From Bacteroidota bacterium (lineage in GTDB: Bacteria > Bacteroidota > Bacteroidia > AKYH767-A > 2013-40CM-41-45), in NCBI GenBank assembly GCA_003389385.1, contig QQVM01000010.1, positions 1-64,000 on the forward strand: DNA of 64,000 nucleotides, given 5' to 3'. Positions 1 through 8,554 of the stretch are shown piece after piece; position 1 is the stretch's first letter, and the number at the start of each line of letters is the position of its first letter. The notes under the pieces are model-generated. The model saw only the letters and a program-made list of their open reading frames with translations. It ran no database searches and was not told where the DNA came from. Position numbers and translations under genes: made by a program.

Positions 1-146
1 TTGCCGGAACAAAAGTGCATTCAGGCAATACAAACTCTGATCATTATCTCTTCCATAAAGGAAATCTTTCCGCCGGAGTTTACTTCTTCCGGATTTCAAA
101 TTCTGTTTCCGGAAAATCCGAGAACGGTATTTTTGAAATAAAGTAA
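1..146 (+). CDS. T9SS-sorted secreted protein, C-terminal end only (partial)
   Basis: Only the last 48 codons lie in the window, read from base 3 to a TAA at 144-146. The peptide matches the C-terminal sorting domain of the next gene (269-2626), ending in an LSAGVYFF-type strand and a short basic tail ending in K. Such domains direct outer-membrane passage and cell-surface attachment by the type IX secretion system. The DNA is identical to 2481-2626 over its first 127 bases and differs at only three positions near the stop, so the two genes are very recent tandem paralogues or have been homogenised by gene conversion. Nothing can be said about the upstream domains of this copy. Confidence 0.85.
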   Translation, partial: AGTKVHSGNTNSDHYLFHKGNLSAGVYFFRISNSVSGKSENGIFEIK

Positions 147-155
147 ATCATCAAG

Positions 156-189
156 CAGAAAGCACCTTTAATGTTAAAGGTGCTTTCTG
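156..189 (+). terminator. Intrinsic terminator after the partial T9SS gene
   Basis: A perfect 16-bp inverted repeat (CAGAAAGCACCTTTAA and its complement around TG) starts ten bases after the TAA. It is followed by an AT-rich stretch with a T run about 20 bases on. The T tract is not immediate, so termination efficiency is uncertain, but the position is typical. Confidence 0.7.
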
Positions 190-268
190 TAATTTCAGAA
201 TAAATTTTTTCCTGAAATATTGAAAAAATAATTGTCAGTCCAAATCCATTCAATTAAATTTCATCTTC

Positions 269-2626
269 ATGAAATTAATTCTGACTTGTTTTATCCTCCT
301 CTTCCAGTTCATCTTGGTCACTCGAGCCCAGACCCTGAACTCAATCACGCCTAATACTGGATTTCCGGGCCAACAGGGCTTAACAACCAGGATCACCAGT
401 ACCAACGTAATCATGCAGACAGCAAGCGCCAATGGAAACATTTGGAACATGGTTCTTCAACAAGGATCTGATACTATTCAAATATATGATTACAATACTC
501 ACAATGGGATCTGGCCGAGTCCGATAAATATTCCGAGCAATGATACTTTAGATGTCACCTTCAGCATCGATGCTTCAAAACCGATCGGACCATACAATCT
601 CTACATAAAGACATCTGATCCTTCATGCTGGGGCTGTCACTTCTTCTATAATGCTTTGAATTATGCTTTTACAGTTGGTCCGCCTGACGGATATGCTACT
701 GGGTTGGTTTACGCTGATAAGAACAGAAACGGCCGACGCGATCCGGGTGAAAATGGAATCCCGAATCAAATGGTCCAGATTATGCCTTTGAATGTTATAA
801 CAAAAACTGACTCTTCAGGCATGTATTCTTTCGGACTTGGAAACGGAACATACAAAATTTATTATTATCTTAACCTCAATAGACACTATTCAGTCTCTTC
901 CGATTCTCTTAATTATACATTTACCATAAACAATGGAAACATTAGCGGATTGGATTTTGGACTGGAAGATCCCCTAATAAGCATCAGTCCGGGAGTCACC
1001 TTCATCGGCAATCAGACTAACACGATTGTTAGTGCTCATCCAATTTTCGTTAACAGCTTCGTGGTTCCTTATGGCAATATATGGCAGGCCAACTTCTTTG
1101 GGCCTGTTAACTCAACTTTGCATTTGTCTAATATTACGGTCCTCGATCCGAACAGGATTCAAATCATCATACCTTCTACTCAATTCACCACTCCAGGAGT
1201 GTATACTTTGAGGCTAAGCTTAGCCGTACCAAATAATTATTTCTTCCTTGATAGCTGCATCACGGTTCTATCGCCTCCTTCTTATTTATCAGGTATTGCT
1301 TTTTTCGATGCTAATAGTAACGGGGTATATGATGCAGGTGATTCGCCTGTAGCTAACGAGCGATTCACACTTTCTCCAGGCAATAGCATTGCTTTCTCTG
1401 ATGCAGGTACTGGCAATTTTACATTTCCTGCTTACCTAGGAAACCATACACTAAGCTGGAATCCTGGTGGAACTTATCTAACCCTCACCACGCCTCCATC
1501 ATATACCTTCACGAACAGCGGAACACAGAGTGGTTTCGATTTTGGATTCCGTTCAAATCTGCCTGACTATTTCTGCGATCTTTTATATGCCCAGCCTTTC
1601 ATGCGATGCAATCAGAATGTAACGCATTTGTTCACTATTATAAACAGAAGCAATGTCACTGCTCAGGGAACATTCTCATTGCACATTCCCGGAATCAATC
1701 ATACTTCATCCAATCCTCCATTTACAAGCCAGTCAGGTGATACGCTCTTCTGGAATATCACTGGTCTTAATCCATTATCAAGTCAAAACATTTCAGTTAC
1801 ACTGATGAATCCCGGGGCTGGAAGTACTGTTGTGTTGAATGCACATCTTGAAGTCAGGGATGGCTCCGGAACAATACAAGATGAAGATCATATTACAAAC
1901 GGCACGGGTGTGCTTTGCGCTTATGACCCCAACGACAAGGCCGTAGATCCACCGGGAGTGGACGAGATTATGCATTACACCCTGCTAAGCGATACACTCG
2001 AATACCTGATCCGCTTCCAGAACACAGGAAACGATACAGCATTCACTGTATTCATCCGCGATACCATCGATGCATCCCTGGATCTTTCATCTTTAGAAAT
2101 TCTTGCAAGTTCTCACAGCATGACTGTTCAGGTCGACAGCAACCGTGCTGCCACATTTATGTTCCAAAACATTTTATTACCCGACAGTAATGTGGATGAA
2201 CCTGGAAGCCATGGTTACATCTTGTATCGCATTCGTCCCGCTGCAGGACTTCCGGATCCGACAAGAGTAGAGAACACCGCTCATATTTATTTTGATTTGA
2301 ATCCGGCAATTACCACCAATACAACCTGGAATACTCTGGTAAACATGATTCCGACAAAGCTCAAACCGATTGTACGCAGCCAGGGAAATGTAAAATTCTA
2401 TCCGAACCCCATGAACCGCGAAGGAAAATTTGAATTCCTGAATGACAGGCATGATAAAATGCTTGTGGAAGTTTTCACTCTTGCCGGAACAAAAGTGCAT
2501 TCAGGCAATACAAACTCTGATCATTATCTCTTCCATAAAGGAAATCTTTCCGCCGGAGTTTACTTCTTCCGGATTTCAAATTCTGTTTCCGGAAAATCCG
2601 AGAACGGCACTTTTGAAATTAAGTAA
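269..2626 (+). CDS. Secreted multidomain protein with SdrD-B-like repeats and T9SS sorting domain
   Basis: A 785-residue secreted protein of unknown specific function. Residues 1-20 are a signal peptide ending TRAQ. Two SdrD_B/CNA_B-like beta domains follow, near residues 138-230 and 335-425, each with an acidic loop (DKNRNGRRDPGE; DANSNGVYDAGD) and a closing FDFG-type strand. Residues about 540-690 carry a conserved block (DPNDKAVDPPG, then LEYLIRFQNTGNDTA) often found just before the sorting domain in Bacteroidota surface proteins. The last 80 residues are a T9SS type A sorting domain (FYPNPMN, GVYFFRI). The protein is probably exported and surface-anchored, perhaps in adhesion. It has its own terminator and a near-identical C-terminal paralogue upstream. 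Confidence 0.85.
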   Translation: MKLILTCFILLFQFILVTRAQTLNSITPNTGFPGQQGLTTRITSTNVIMQTASANGNIWNMVLQQGSDTIQIYDYNTHNGIWPSPINIPSNDTLDVTFSIDASKPIGPYNLYIKTSDPSCWGCHFFYNALNYAFTVGPPDGYATGLVYADKNRNGRRDPGENGIPNQMVQIMPLNVITKTDSSGMYSFGLGNGTYKIYYYLNLNRHYSVSSDSLNYTFTINNGNISGLDFGLEDPLISISPGVTFIGNQTNTIVSAHPIFVNSFVVPYGNIWQANFFGPVNSTLHLSNITVLDPNRIQIIIPSTQFTTPGVYTLRLSLAVPNNYFFLDSCITVLSPPSYLSGIAFFDANSNGVYDAGDSPVANERFTLSPGNSIAFSDAGTGNFTFPAYLGNHTLSWNPGGTYLTLTTPPSYTFTNSGTQSGFDFGFRSNLPDYFCDLLYAQPFMRCNQNVTHLFTIINRSNVTAQGTFSLHIPGINHTSSNPPFTSQSGDTLFWNITGLNPLSSQNISVTLMNPGAGSTVVLNAHLEVRDGSGTIQDEDHITNGTGVLCAYDPNDKAVDPPGVDEIMHYTLLSDTLEYLIRFQNTGNDTAFTVFIRDTIDASLDLSSLEILASSHSMTVQVDSNRAATFMFQNILLPDSNVDEPGSHGYILYRIRPAAGLPDPTRVENTAHIYFDLNPAITTNTTWNTLVNMIPTKLKPIVRSQGNVKFYPNPMNREGKFEFLNDRHDKMLVEVFTLAGTKVHSGNTNSDHYLFHKGNLSAGVYFFRISNSVSGKSENGTFEIK
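2481..2626 (+). repeat. Second copy of the 146-bp segment at the window start
   Basis: Bases 2481-2626 repeat bases 1-146, with 127 consecutive identical bases and three mismatches close to the stop codon. It encodes the T9SS sorting domain. The intergenic sequences after the two stops are unrelated, so the identity ends with the coding sequence. Its true upstream extent cannot be seen because the first copy is cut by the window edge. Confidence 0.9.
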
Positions 2627-2640
2627 TCTGAAAACTCATA

Positions 2641-2665
2641 AACGCCGTGGGTGATCCACGGCGTT
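2641..2665 (+). terminator. Intrinsic terminator
   Basis: A perfect 10-bp stem (AACGCCGTGG / CCACGGCGTT) with a five-base loop lies 14 bases after the TAA of the 269-2626 gene and is followed by a T-rich run (TTATTTTAA). It separates this gene from the next secreted protein gene. Confidence 0.85.
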
Positions 2666-2681
2666 TTATTTTAATATAATC

Positions 2682-3602
2682 ATGAAAAAACTTTTTCTTA
2701 TTTTCTTTCTTTCGATGCTGTGTCTGTACTCAAAGGCATGGATAGACCGCGGCGCGGTATGGCATTATGAATTTATTTCACTTTTTGGTCCGGGATTCGT
2801 TAAAATTGAATATACTCACGATACAATAGTTCAGGGAAAAACATGCCAGGTATTGCGTCCAACAACTTATGTGTTTAGAAGTCAGGGGCCAGGACTACCA
2901 CTGGTATTATTCAGTATAAATCAACAGGCATCTGAGTATACTTATCAGAATGGCGATACAGTTTTTTACTATAGAAGCGGCGCTTTTCAGGTATTATATA
3001 ATTTTGGGGCTCAGAGAGGCAGTTCGTGGGATCTTGGAGTTGATACAAACGATTTGTTGTGCTCACGCTCACTATGCAATGTGATCGATACTGGAAGTGT
3101 TTTTATTAACGGACAGTTTCATCGCTTCATAGATTTGGACCCTGACCCTAACTCCAGTGTCGGTCTATATGGAAAAGCCATAGAAAGATTTGGTGCCGCC
3201 GAAACTTATCTTTTTCCCCTCGACAGAAATTGCGATTCAAGTATTGTGGTCGACTGGGCCTATTACAGTTTCAGCTGTTACCAGGACAGCAGCTTTTCAT
3301 TATACAATGTCACCGCAAACGATTGTGAATACCTCCTGACCATCGGCATTGATGAAATCAAAAACAGAACTGAGGTCCGGGTTTTTCCAAATCCTTCCAA
3401 CCAATCATTTAAACTTATTTCGACTCTTTCAGGCAAGTATCATCTTAGCCTGTTCAGTCCTGAAGGAGAATTAATCCTGGAGACATCCGGAGTGCTTAAC
3501 GATCATGAAATAAATGTTCAGACTCTTTCTGCCGGTATATATTTTATTCGGCTTCGCTCCGAAAACCTCCGGGAGCAAACTATTCGTTTTGTGAAATATT
3601 GA
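2682..3602 (+). CDS. Secreted protein with T9SS type A sorting domain
   Basis: A 306-residue protein with a clear signal peptide (residues 1-19, hydrophobic LFLIFFLSMLCLYSKA). The central 200 residues are not recognised; they contain several Cys residues (CSRSLCNV, NCDSS) compatible with disulfides after export. Residues about 228-306 form a T9SS sorting domain (VFPNPSNQSF ... LSAGIYFIRL). The gene stands between the terminator at 2641-2665 and the next T9SS gene with a 100-base gap, so it is probably transcribed alone. The function of the mature domain is unknown. Confidence 0.8.
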   Translation: MKKLFLIFFLSMLCLYSKAWIDRGAVWHYEFISLFGPGFVKIEYTHDTIVQGKTCQVLRPTTYVFRSQGPGLPLVLFSINQQASEYTYQNGDTVFYYRSGAFQVLYNFGAQRGSSWDLGVDTNDLLCSRSLCNVIDTGSVFINGQFHRFIDLDPDPNSSVGLYGKAIERFGAAETYLFPLDRNCDSSIVVDWAYYSFSCYQDSSFSLYNVTANDCEYLLTIGIDEIKNRTEVRVFPNPSNQSFKLISTLSGKYHLSLFSPEGELILETSGVLNDHEINVQTLSAGIYFIRLRSENLREQTIRFVKY

Positions 3603-3702
3603 GAATTTAAGCCTCGATTCTGCACCAGTCAAGAGAAGCAAAGCTTTCATTGCTGAATAATTCTTAACTTTACTGACTCCCAAACAGATTTGACGCGATT
3701 CA

Positions 3703-5808
3703 ATGCTCAGGATATTTTTACTGATTCCCGTTTTATGTCTTTTGCTTTTTAAGGCAAATGCACAAACGCTTGGCAATTATAACAATATTGTCATGAGTGC
3801 CGGGAAGGACAGCATCAATACTCCTTCATCAGTTCCTACGGGTACTGTTAAGATTGCCGTGCATAGCTCCCCCGAATTTCGAGGCATTCTTACTGCACGC
3901 GCATCCGATGGTATCATACGCATCAACAATGCAGGTCCGGTTGGAGTTCACCAAATCACTGTTAGGGCTTATAATTCTTCCGGAGCTAGTTCAACAAAAA
4001 CATTTACACTTACTGTTACCAAGCCTTTGTGCAGTGACGGAACTTTTAACGGGAATATCCAGGTGCCTGTTGCCAGGCCGAATCTCACCAGTGTTAACCT
4101 GGGCGATTTTAACGGCGACGGTAAGCAGGATATTGCAGTCACTCATGCAGGATACAATACTGTTTCCATTAAACTTGGCGATGGATTAGGCGGGTTTAAC
4201 GGAAACACGGAAGTCTCTCTCGCATCACATCCATTCAACCTTGCCATTGGCGACTTCAATCTTGATGGAAGACAGGATCTGGCGGTGGTAAGCGAAGGCG
4301 CGGACTTTGTGGCCATACGTCTCGGTGACGGAACCGGGCTTTTCAACAGTCAACCCAACGTCCTTGCAAGGTCTAGTCCGGTTAGTATAGACCTCGGCGA
4401 CTTCAACGGAGACGGCTACCTTGACTTTGCAGTGGCAAATTATAACGACCATAATGTTTCTATCCGTATTGGAAATGGCAGCGGATTATTTTCCGGCACT
4501 ACGAATCTAATGGTCGGTTCATTCCCTTTTTCAGTTGCGGTTGGTGATCTGAACAATGATGGCAAACATGATTTTGTAACGGCGAATAAAGGAAGTCATA
4601 ATGTGTCTGTAAGGTTAGGAAACGGAAACGGAACCTTCAGTGTGGCTAACGATGTACCTGTAGGAATAAGTCCGAACAGTGTAGTTATTGCAGATTTCAA
4701 TCATGACGGAAAACAGGACATCGCAACTGCTAACTTCGGATCCAATAGCATTTCAATCCGCCTCGGAGACGGTGCAGGAAATTTTTCAGGAAGCATTGAG
4801 ATTCCGGCTGGCTCAGGTCCATACTCCCTTACCGTTGGAAATTTCAATGGCGATGCTCATCCTGACCTGGTCTGCGCGAATTATTTTGGAAACAATGTAT
4901 CAGTGCGCATGGGTGATGGTAAGGGCGGATTTATCATTGCACCTGATGTGTCTGCAGGATCATATCCCGTCAGCATTGCTGCAGGAGAATTTAATGCTGA
5001 CAGGATTCAGGATTTCGTTGTGGCGAATTACGCTGATCAAAATGTTTCCGTACGACTTGGAAATCCCGGAACTCCGGCTGCAGTGTCCGTCAGTAACAAT
5101 TCTCCTATCTGTGAAGGCTTGAGACTGCAGTTCAGTGCAGAGGGAGGTATTGCATATTCATGGTCTGGTCCAAACGGATTTACTTCCCAATCACCCAGCC
5201 CTTTTATCTCTGTGTCCAGTTTAAGTGACAGCGGAATTTACTTTCTGCAGGTGCTGGACTCCATCAATTGTTATTCTCATCACGGAGATACAGCATATAT
5301 ACATCCCAATCCAGCGGTGAGTTTTACATTGATGATTGACTCTTTATGCTCCTCAGACCCGATACAGCCACTCGGAGGTGGCTCACCAAGCGGAGGAATT
5401 TATACAGGTCCGGGCATTGTGGCCGGATCATTTTTTGATCCTGGCCTCACCGGACCCGGAGCCTTTAATTTAACATATACTTATACCGACAGCAATGAAT
5501 GTGTGAATTCGGTCACCCGAAAAATTCATATCCTCTTGTGCACCGGAATTGAAGATGAAAGCTCTTCATCGCTTTATATTTATCCTAATCCAGCAAGAGA
5601 TCAATTACAGCTTATCACCACAAATAATGTTGATGGTAAGGATATACTAATCTTAAGTTTGGATCTGCGTATTGTAAAAAAATTAATGCTTTCTAAATCC
5701 GGTTACGGGAATATTGACGTTTCGGATCTTTCTGAAGGAGTATATTTCATACAATATCGTGATGGAGAAAGCCTCTTGAGAAAAAAATTTATAAAGGCAA
5801 CCCATTGA
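3703..5808 (+). CDS. FG-GAP/VCBS repeat protein with T9SS sorting domain
   Basis: A 701-residue secreted protein. The signal peptide (residues 1-21) ends KANAQ. From about residue 130 to 450 there are seven repeats of about 58 residues, each with an FG-GAP type calcium-binding loop such as DFNGDGKQD, DFNLDGRQD or DLNNDGKHD and a following V-x-I/V-R-L-G-D/N-G strand. This fits a seven-bladed beta-propeller. The last two loops have lost acidic residues (NFNGDAHPD, EFNADRIQD). An Ig-like region follows (about 455-530) and the C-terminus is a T9SS sorting domain (IYPNPARDQL ... LSEGVYFIQY). It is likely a surface or secreted binding protein; the ligand is unknown. It ends 15 bases from the convergent dusB gene. 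Confidence 0.85.
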   Translation: MLRIFLLIPVLCLLLFKANAQTLGNYNNIVMSAGKDSINTPSSVPTGTVKIAVHSSPEFRGILTARASDGIIRINNAGPVGVHQITVRAYNSSGASSTKTFTLTVTKPLCSDGTFNGNIQVPVARPNLTSVNLGDFNGDGKQDIAVTHAGYNTVSIKLGDGLGGFNGNTEVSLASHPFNLAIGDFNLDGRQDLAVVSEGADFVAIRLGDGTGLFNSQPNVLARSSPVSIDLGDFNGDGYLDFAVANYNDHNVSIRIGNGSGLFSGTTNLMVGSFPFSVAVGDLNNDGKHDFVTANKGSHNVSVRLGNGNGTFSVANDVPVGISPNSVVIADFNHDGKQDIATANFGSNSISIRLGDGAGNFSGSIEIPAGSGPYSLTVGNFNGDAHPDLVCANYFGNNVSVRMGDGKGGFIIAPDVSAGSYPVSIAAGEFNADRIQDFVVANYADQNVSVRLGNPGTPAAVSVSNNSPICEGLRLQFSAEGGIAYSWSGPNGFTSQSPSPFISVSSLSDSGIYFLQVLDSINCYSHHGDTAYIHPNPAVSFTLMIDSLCSSDPIQPLGGGSPSGGIYTGPGIVAGSFFDPGLTGPGAFNLTYTYTDSNECVNSVTRKIHILLCTGIEDESSSSLYIYPNPARDQLQLITTNNVDGKDILILSLDLRIVKKLMLSKSGYGNIDVSDLSEGVYFIQYRDGESLLRKKFIKATH

Positions 5809-5823
5809 AAAGATTGAAGGATT

Positions 5824-6831
5824 TTACGCCGCCAACTCTGAATATCTGCTTCTCACTTCTTCAAGAATACTTAAAATGTCAGACGGATTTTCAACTGTTA
5901 CAAGTTTCATCCTGTAGTCTTTGAAGTGATCCAGGCCCTTGAAATAATTCGAGTAATGTCTTCTCATTTCGAATACTCCAACTTTTTCACCTTTCCATTC
6001 GATAGATTTTTCAAAATGCACGCGGCACATTTCCACGCGCTGATTGATGTCGGGTGAGTTTATTATCAATCCTCTATTCAAGTACTCACGTATCTCTCGG
6101 AATATCCATGGGTAACCGATGCTGGCCCTTCCGATCATTACACCGTCGACTCCGTAACGCTTTTTCATCTCAAGCGCTTTTTCCGGACTATCCACATCAC
6201 CGTTTCCGAAAATCGGAATATGCATACGCGGATTGTTTTTGATTTCTCCTATCAGATTCCAGTCTGCCGGACCTTTGTACATTTGTTTACGCGTCCTTCC
6301 GTGCACAGTCAGGGCCTGAATGCCGATGTCCTGCAATCGTTCAGCAACTTCCACAATGTTCTTTGTGGTTTCATCCCAACCAAGCCTAGTCTTCACTGTC
6401 ACCGGCAGTTTCACTGCTTTGACAATTTCCTCCGTCATCTTAACCATTTTTGGAATGTCTTGCAAGAGTGCCGCGCCGGCACCTTTACATGCGACAGCTT
6501 TGACCGGACAACCGTAGTTGATATCGATCAGATCCGGATTAGCCTTTTCTGCGATCTGTGCCGCTTCAATCATGCTTTGTATTTCTCCGCCAAAGAGCTG
6601 AATCCCGATTGGTCTTTCATATTCAAAAACATCCAGTTTATGAACACTTTTGGCCGCATCGCGAATCAGACCCTCACTTGAAATAAACTCCGTGTACATC
6701 ATATCTGCCCCGTTCAGCTTGCAGACATAGCGAAAAGGCGGATCACTCACATCCTCCATAGGAGCAAGAAGCAATGGGAACTCAGGAAGCTGAATATGTC
6801 CGATTTTAGGCATTTGTAATGAATCTGGCAA
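5824..6831 (-). CDS. dusB: tRNA-dihydrouridine synthase B
   Basis: A 335-residue flavoenzyme that reduces uridine to dihydrouridine in the tRNA D-loop using FMN and NADPH. The TIM-barrel core shows the Dus signature: LLAPMEDVSDPPFR near the N-terminus, the DINYGCPV motif with catalytic Cys108, TVKTRLGW, VHGRTRKQMYKGPADW and the FMN-phosphate-binding FGNGDV and MIGRA motifs. The length is usual for DusB. An alternative start is Met7 (MPKIGHI). Transcription is probably from the promoter at 6898-6929, which lies inside the start region of the divergent CPBP gene. Confidence 0.93.
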   Translation of the reverse strand: MPDSLQMPKIGHIQLPEFPLLLAPMEDVSDPPFRYVCKLNGADMMYTEFISSEGLIRDAAKSVHKLDVFEYERPIGIQLFGGEIQSMIEAAQIAEKANPDLIDINYGCPVKAVACKGAGAALLQDIPKMVKMTEEIVKAVKLPVTVKTRLGWDETTKNIVEVAERLQDIGIQALTVHGRTRKQMYKGPADWNLIGEIKNNPRMHIPIFGNGDVDSPEKALEMKKRYGVDGVMIGRASIGYPWIFREIREYLNRGLIINSPDINQRVEMCRVHFEKSIEWKGEKVGVFEMRRHYSNYFKGLDHFKDYRMKLVTVENPSDILSILEEVRSRYSELAA

Positions 6832-6897
6832 TTAAAGGGTACTGAATGAGGCCTTCGCAACTTGCAGCACTTGGCACATTCGCTTAAATTCGCTCCG

Positions 6898-6929
6898 CAA
6901 AGATACAATATCATGGGACTCAGGGCAAT
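6898..6929 (-). promoter_or_regulatory. Bacteroidota-type promoter for dusB
   Basis: On the minus strand the sequence reads ATTG, 20 bases, TATCTTTG. This matches the -33 (TTTG-like) and -7 (TAnnTTTG) elements of Bacteroidota housekeeping promoters. The -7 element is at 6898-6905 and the -33 element at 6926-6929. It is the only good match upstream of dusB and overlaps the first codons of the divergent gene. Confidence 0.65.
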
Positions 6930-7851
6930 CTGGCAGCACAACAGTGATTATTCGAAATTTCTCATTTCTGTTGGAATTATTCTGCTTTCCGCAGTAATAT
7001 TCACCTTTATCAGCACTCTTTTCGCAGGTATGCTTTTCGGAGTAAACATGGAAGAGCTGCAATTACTGGTGAATAATCTGGATGATCCTGCTTCTATTTC
7101 TGTCCTCAAGCTGATCCAGACAGTGTCATCTGTAGGCACCTTCATCATTCCACCGATCATACTTGCCTATTTGTTTTATCCGAGCATACCGGAATATTTG
7201 CAGCTTGATGTACAACCTGACAACCGCAGTTCCTTCCTGGTTGTGATCCTGCTGTTCATGGCGGTTCCTCTCATCAATTTCCTCGTAGAGCTTAATTCTG
7301 CCATGCACCTGCCAGATGTTTTAAAACCAATTGAAGACTGGATGCGCTCTTCAGAAGATCGCGCGGCAGAACTCACAAAAGCATTTCTTGTGATGCATAC
7401 ATGGCAGGAAATGGCATTCAACCTGTTCATGATTGCATTGATTCCAGCTCTGGGAGAAGAGCTACTTTTCAGGGGTGTAATCCAAAAAATATTCACTCAA
7501 TGGACCGGCAAAAAACACCTGGCTGTCTGGCTTGCAGCATTCCTGTTCAGCGTGATGCATGTGCAGTTTTACGGATTCGTACCACGGCTGCTTTTAGGAG
7601 CATTGATGGGATATTTGCTGGTTTGGAGCGGTAGTTTATGGCTTCCCATTTTAGCCCACTTCGTAAACAATGCAGCCGCAGTGGTTTTCTCTTATCTCTA
7701 TTTTAACCACTATACGAGTTTCGATGCCGACAAAGTCGGCACCGGAGCTACAGACACCTACATGGTAGCCATCAGCCTGGCTGCTACAGTATTCATTCTC
7801 TTCAGGATTTACAGCATAGAAAGTAAAAAGGAATTGCTTTCAGGGGAATGA
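6913..7851 (+). CDS. CPBP family intramembrane glutamic endopeptidase
   Basis: A 312-residue polytopic membrane protein (from the ATG at 6913) of the CPBP/Abi family, which are intramembrane proteases related to eukaryotic Rce1. The signature is present: EELLFRG (motif 1, catalytic Glu pair and Arg), FSVMHVQFYGF (motif 2, His) and ILAHFVNNAAA (motif 3, His-x-x-x-Asn). About eight hydrophobic segments are visible. An upstream in-frame ATG at 6862 would add 17 residues (HLAHSLKFAPQ) without hydrophobic or conserved character, so 6913 is preferred. The substrate is unknown; members act in membrane-protein processing, bacteriocin immunity or stress. Confidence 0.85.
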   Translation: MGLRAIWQHNSDYSKFLISVGIILLSAVIFTFISTLFAGMLFGVNMEELQLLVNNLDDPASISVLKLIQTVSSVGTFIIPPIILAYLFYPSIPEYLQLDVQPDNRSSFLVVILLFMAVPLINFLVELNSAMHLPDVLKPIEDWMRSSEDRAAELTKAFLVMHTWQEMAFNLFMIALIPALGEELLFRGVIQKIFTQWTGKKHLAVWLAAFLFSVMHVQFYGFVPRLLLGALMGYLLVWSGSLWLPILAHFVNNAAAVVFSYLYFNHYTSFDADKVGTGATDTYMVAISLAATVFILFRIYSIESKKELLSGE

Positions 7852-7864
7852 TTCAATACCTTTG
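7833..7864 (+). promoter_or_regulatory. Promoter of tRNA-Ser
   Basis: ATTG (7833-7836), 20 bases, TACCTTTG (7857-7864): a full match to the Bacteroidota -33/-7 pattern, 45 bases before the mature tRNA 5' end. The -33 element lies in the last codons of the CPBP gene. A small hairpin (ACCCC GAA GGGGT, 7879-7891) followed by TTTT falls in the predicted tRNA leader. Confidence 0.65.
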
Positions 7865-7908
7865 TCGCCCCGAATTTTACCCCGAAGGGGTTTTGTGGGA
7901 AATTTACA

Positions 7909-7995
7909 GGAGAGATGTCCGAGTGGTTTAAGGAGCAAGCCTGGAAAGTTTGTATACGGGAAACCGTATCGTGGGTTCGAATCCCACTCTCTCCG
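7909..7995 (+). tRNA. tRNA-Ser(GGA)
   Basis: An 87-nt tRNA with a long variable arm, as expected for class II tRNA-Ser. The acceptor stem GGAGAGA (7909-7915) pairs with TCTCTCC (7988-7994), with discriminator G7995. The anticodon stem CAAGC/GTTTG encloses the loop CTGGAAA with anticodon GGA at 7943-7945, reading UCC and UCU. The variable arm contains TACGG/CCGTA, and the T-loop is GTTCGAATC. The CCA end is not encoded. Confidence 0.95.
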
Positions 7996-8008
7996 CAAAA
8001 AAACAAAG

Positions 8009-8028
8009 ATTGCCCCCGCAGGGGCAAT
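8009..8028 (+). terminator. Terminator after tRNA-Ser
   Basis: A perfect 8-bp stem ATTGCCCC/GGGGCAAT with loop CGCA is followed directly by TTTTGTTTT. It lies 14 bases after the tRNA 3' end. Confidence 0.85.
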
Positions 8029-8036
8029 TTTTGTTT

Positions 8037-8401
8037 TAGGAGCGTGATGAGCTTGCTCATCTAAGCGGATAAAATAAAAATTGAATTGCCGCGTAACGGC
8101 TGGCAATCTTTGTTAAGATTGCAGGATCCCCCACAAGGGATCACCGAAGGTAATCCCGAATTAGGAGCGTGATGAGCTTGCTCATCTAAGCGGATAAAAT
8201 AAAAATTGAATTGCCGCGTAGCGGCTGGCAATCTTTGTTAAGATTGCAGGATCCCCCACAAGGGATCACCGAAGGTAATCCCGAATTAGGAGCGTGATGA
8301 GCTTGCTCATCTAAGCGGATAAAATAAAAATTGAATTGCCGCGTAGCGGCTGGCAATCTTTGTTAAGATTGCAGGATCCCCACAAGGGATCACCGAAGGT
8401 A
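8037..8401. repeat. 125-bp tandem repeat, 2.9 copies, rich in hairpins
   Basis: Three head-to-tail copies start at 8037, 8162 and 8287, each beginning TAGGAGCGTGATGAG. The spacing is exactly 125 bases; the third copy stops at about 8401. Copies 1 and 2 differ at one base (GTAACGG versus GTAGCGG), and copy 3 lacks one C. Each unit contains four inverted repeats: GATGAG/CTCATC, GCCG/CGGC, GCAATCTT/AAGATTGC and GATCCC/GGGATC. There is no convincing reading frame. The block fills the space between tRNA-Ser and the convergent TonB-dependent receptor gene. The rest of this gap (8402-8554) holds only weak hairpins (ATTATG/CATAAT at 8414-8431) and no gene that I can see. Confidence 0.95.
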
Positions 8402-8554
8402 TTGCAAAAGATTATTATGCTTTAACATAATTAGCTCACACAACAAAATGTTGCGGCTGCTCCTATTTTGAGTTTCTTATTTATGACTCGAGTTTTAATT
8501 GAAGCATACAAATTAATTATTCATTTATATAACGCACCTACAACACCCCTCCCC

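Noticed and set aside
7809-8106. Minus-strand reading frames across the tRNA, encoding WDSNPRYGFPYTNFPG-like peptides
   Set aside because: They are the antisense of tRNA-Ser. This is a well-known false protein prediction in databases.
8037-8401. CRISPR array
   Set aside because: The repeat period is constant at 125 bases with no unique spacers, and no cas genes are present.
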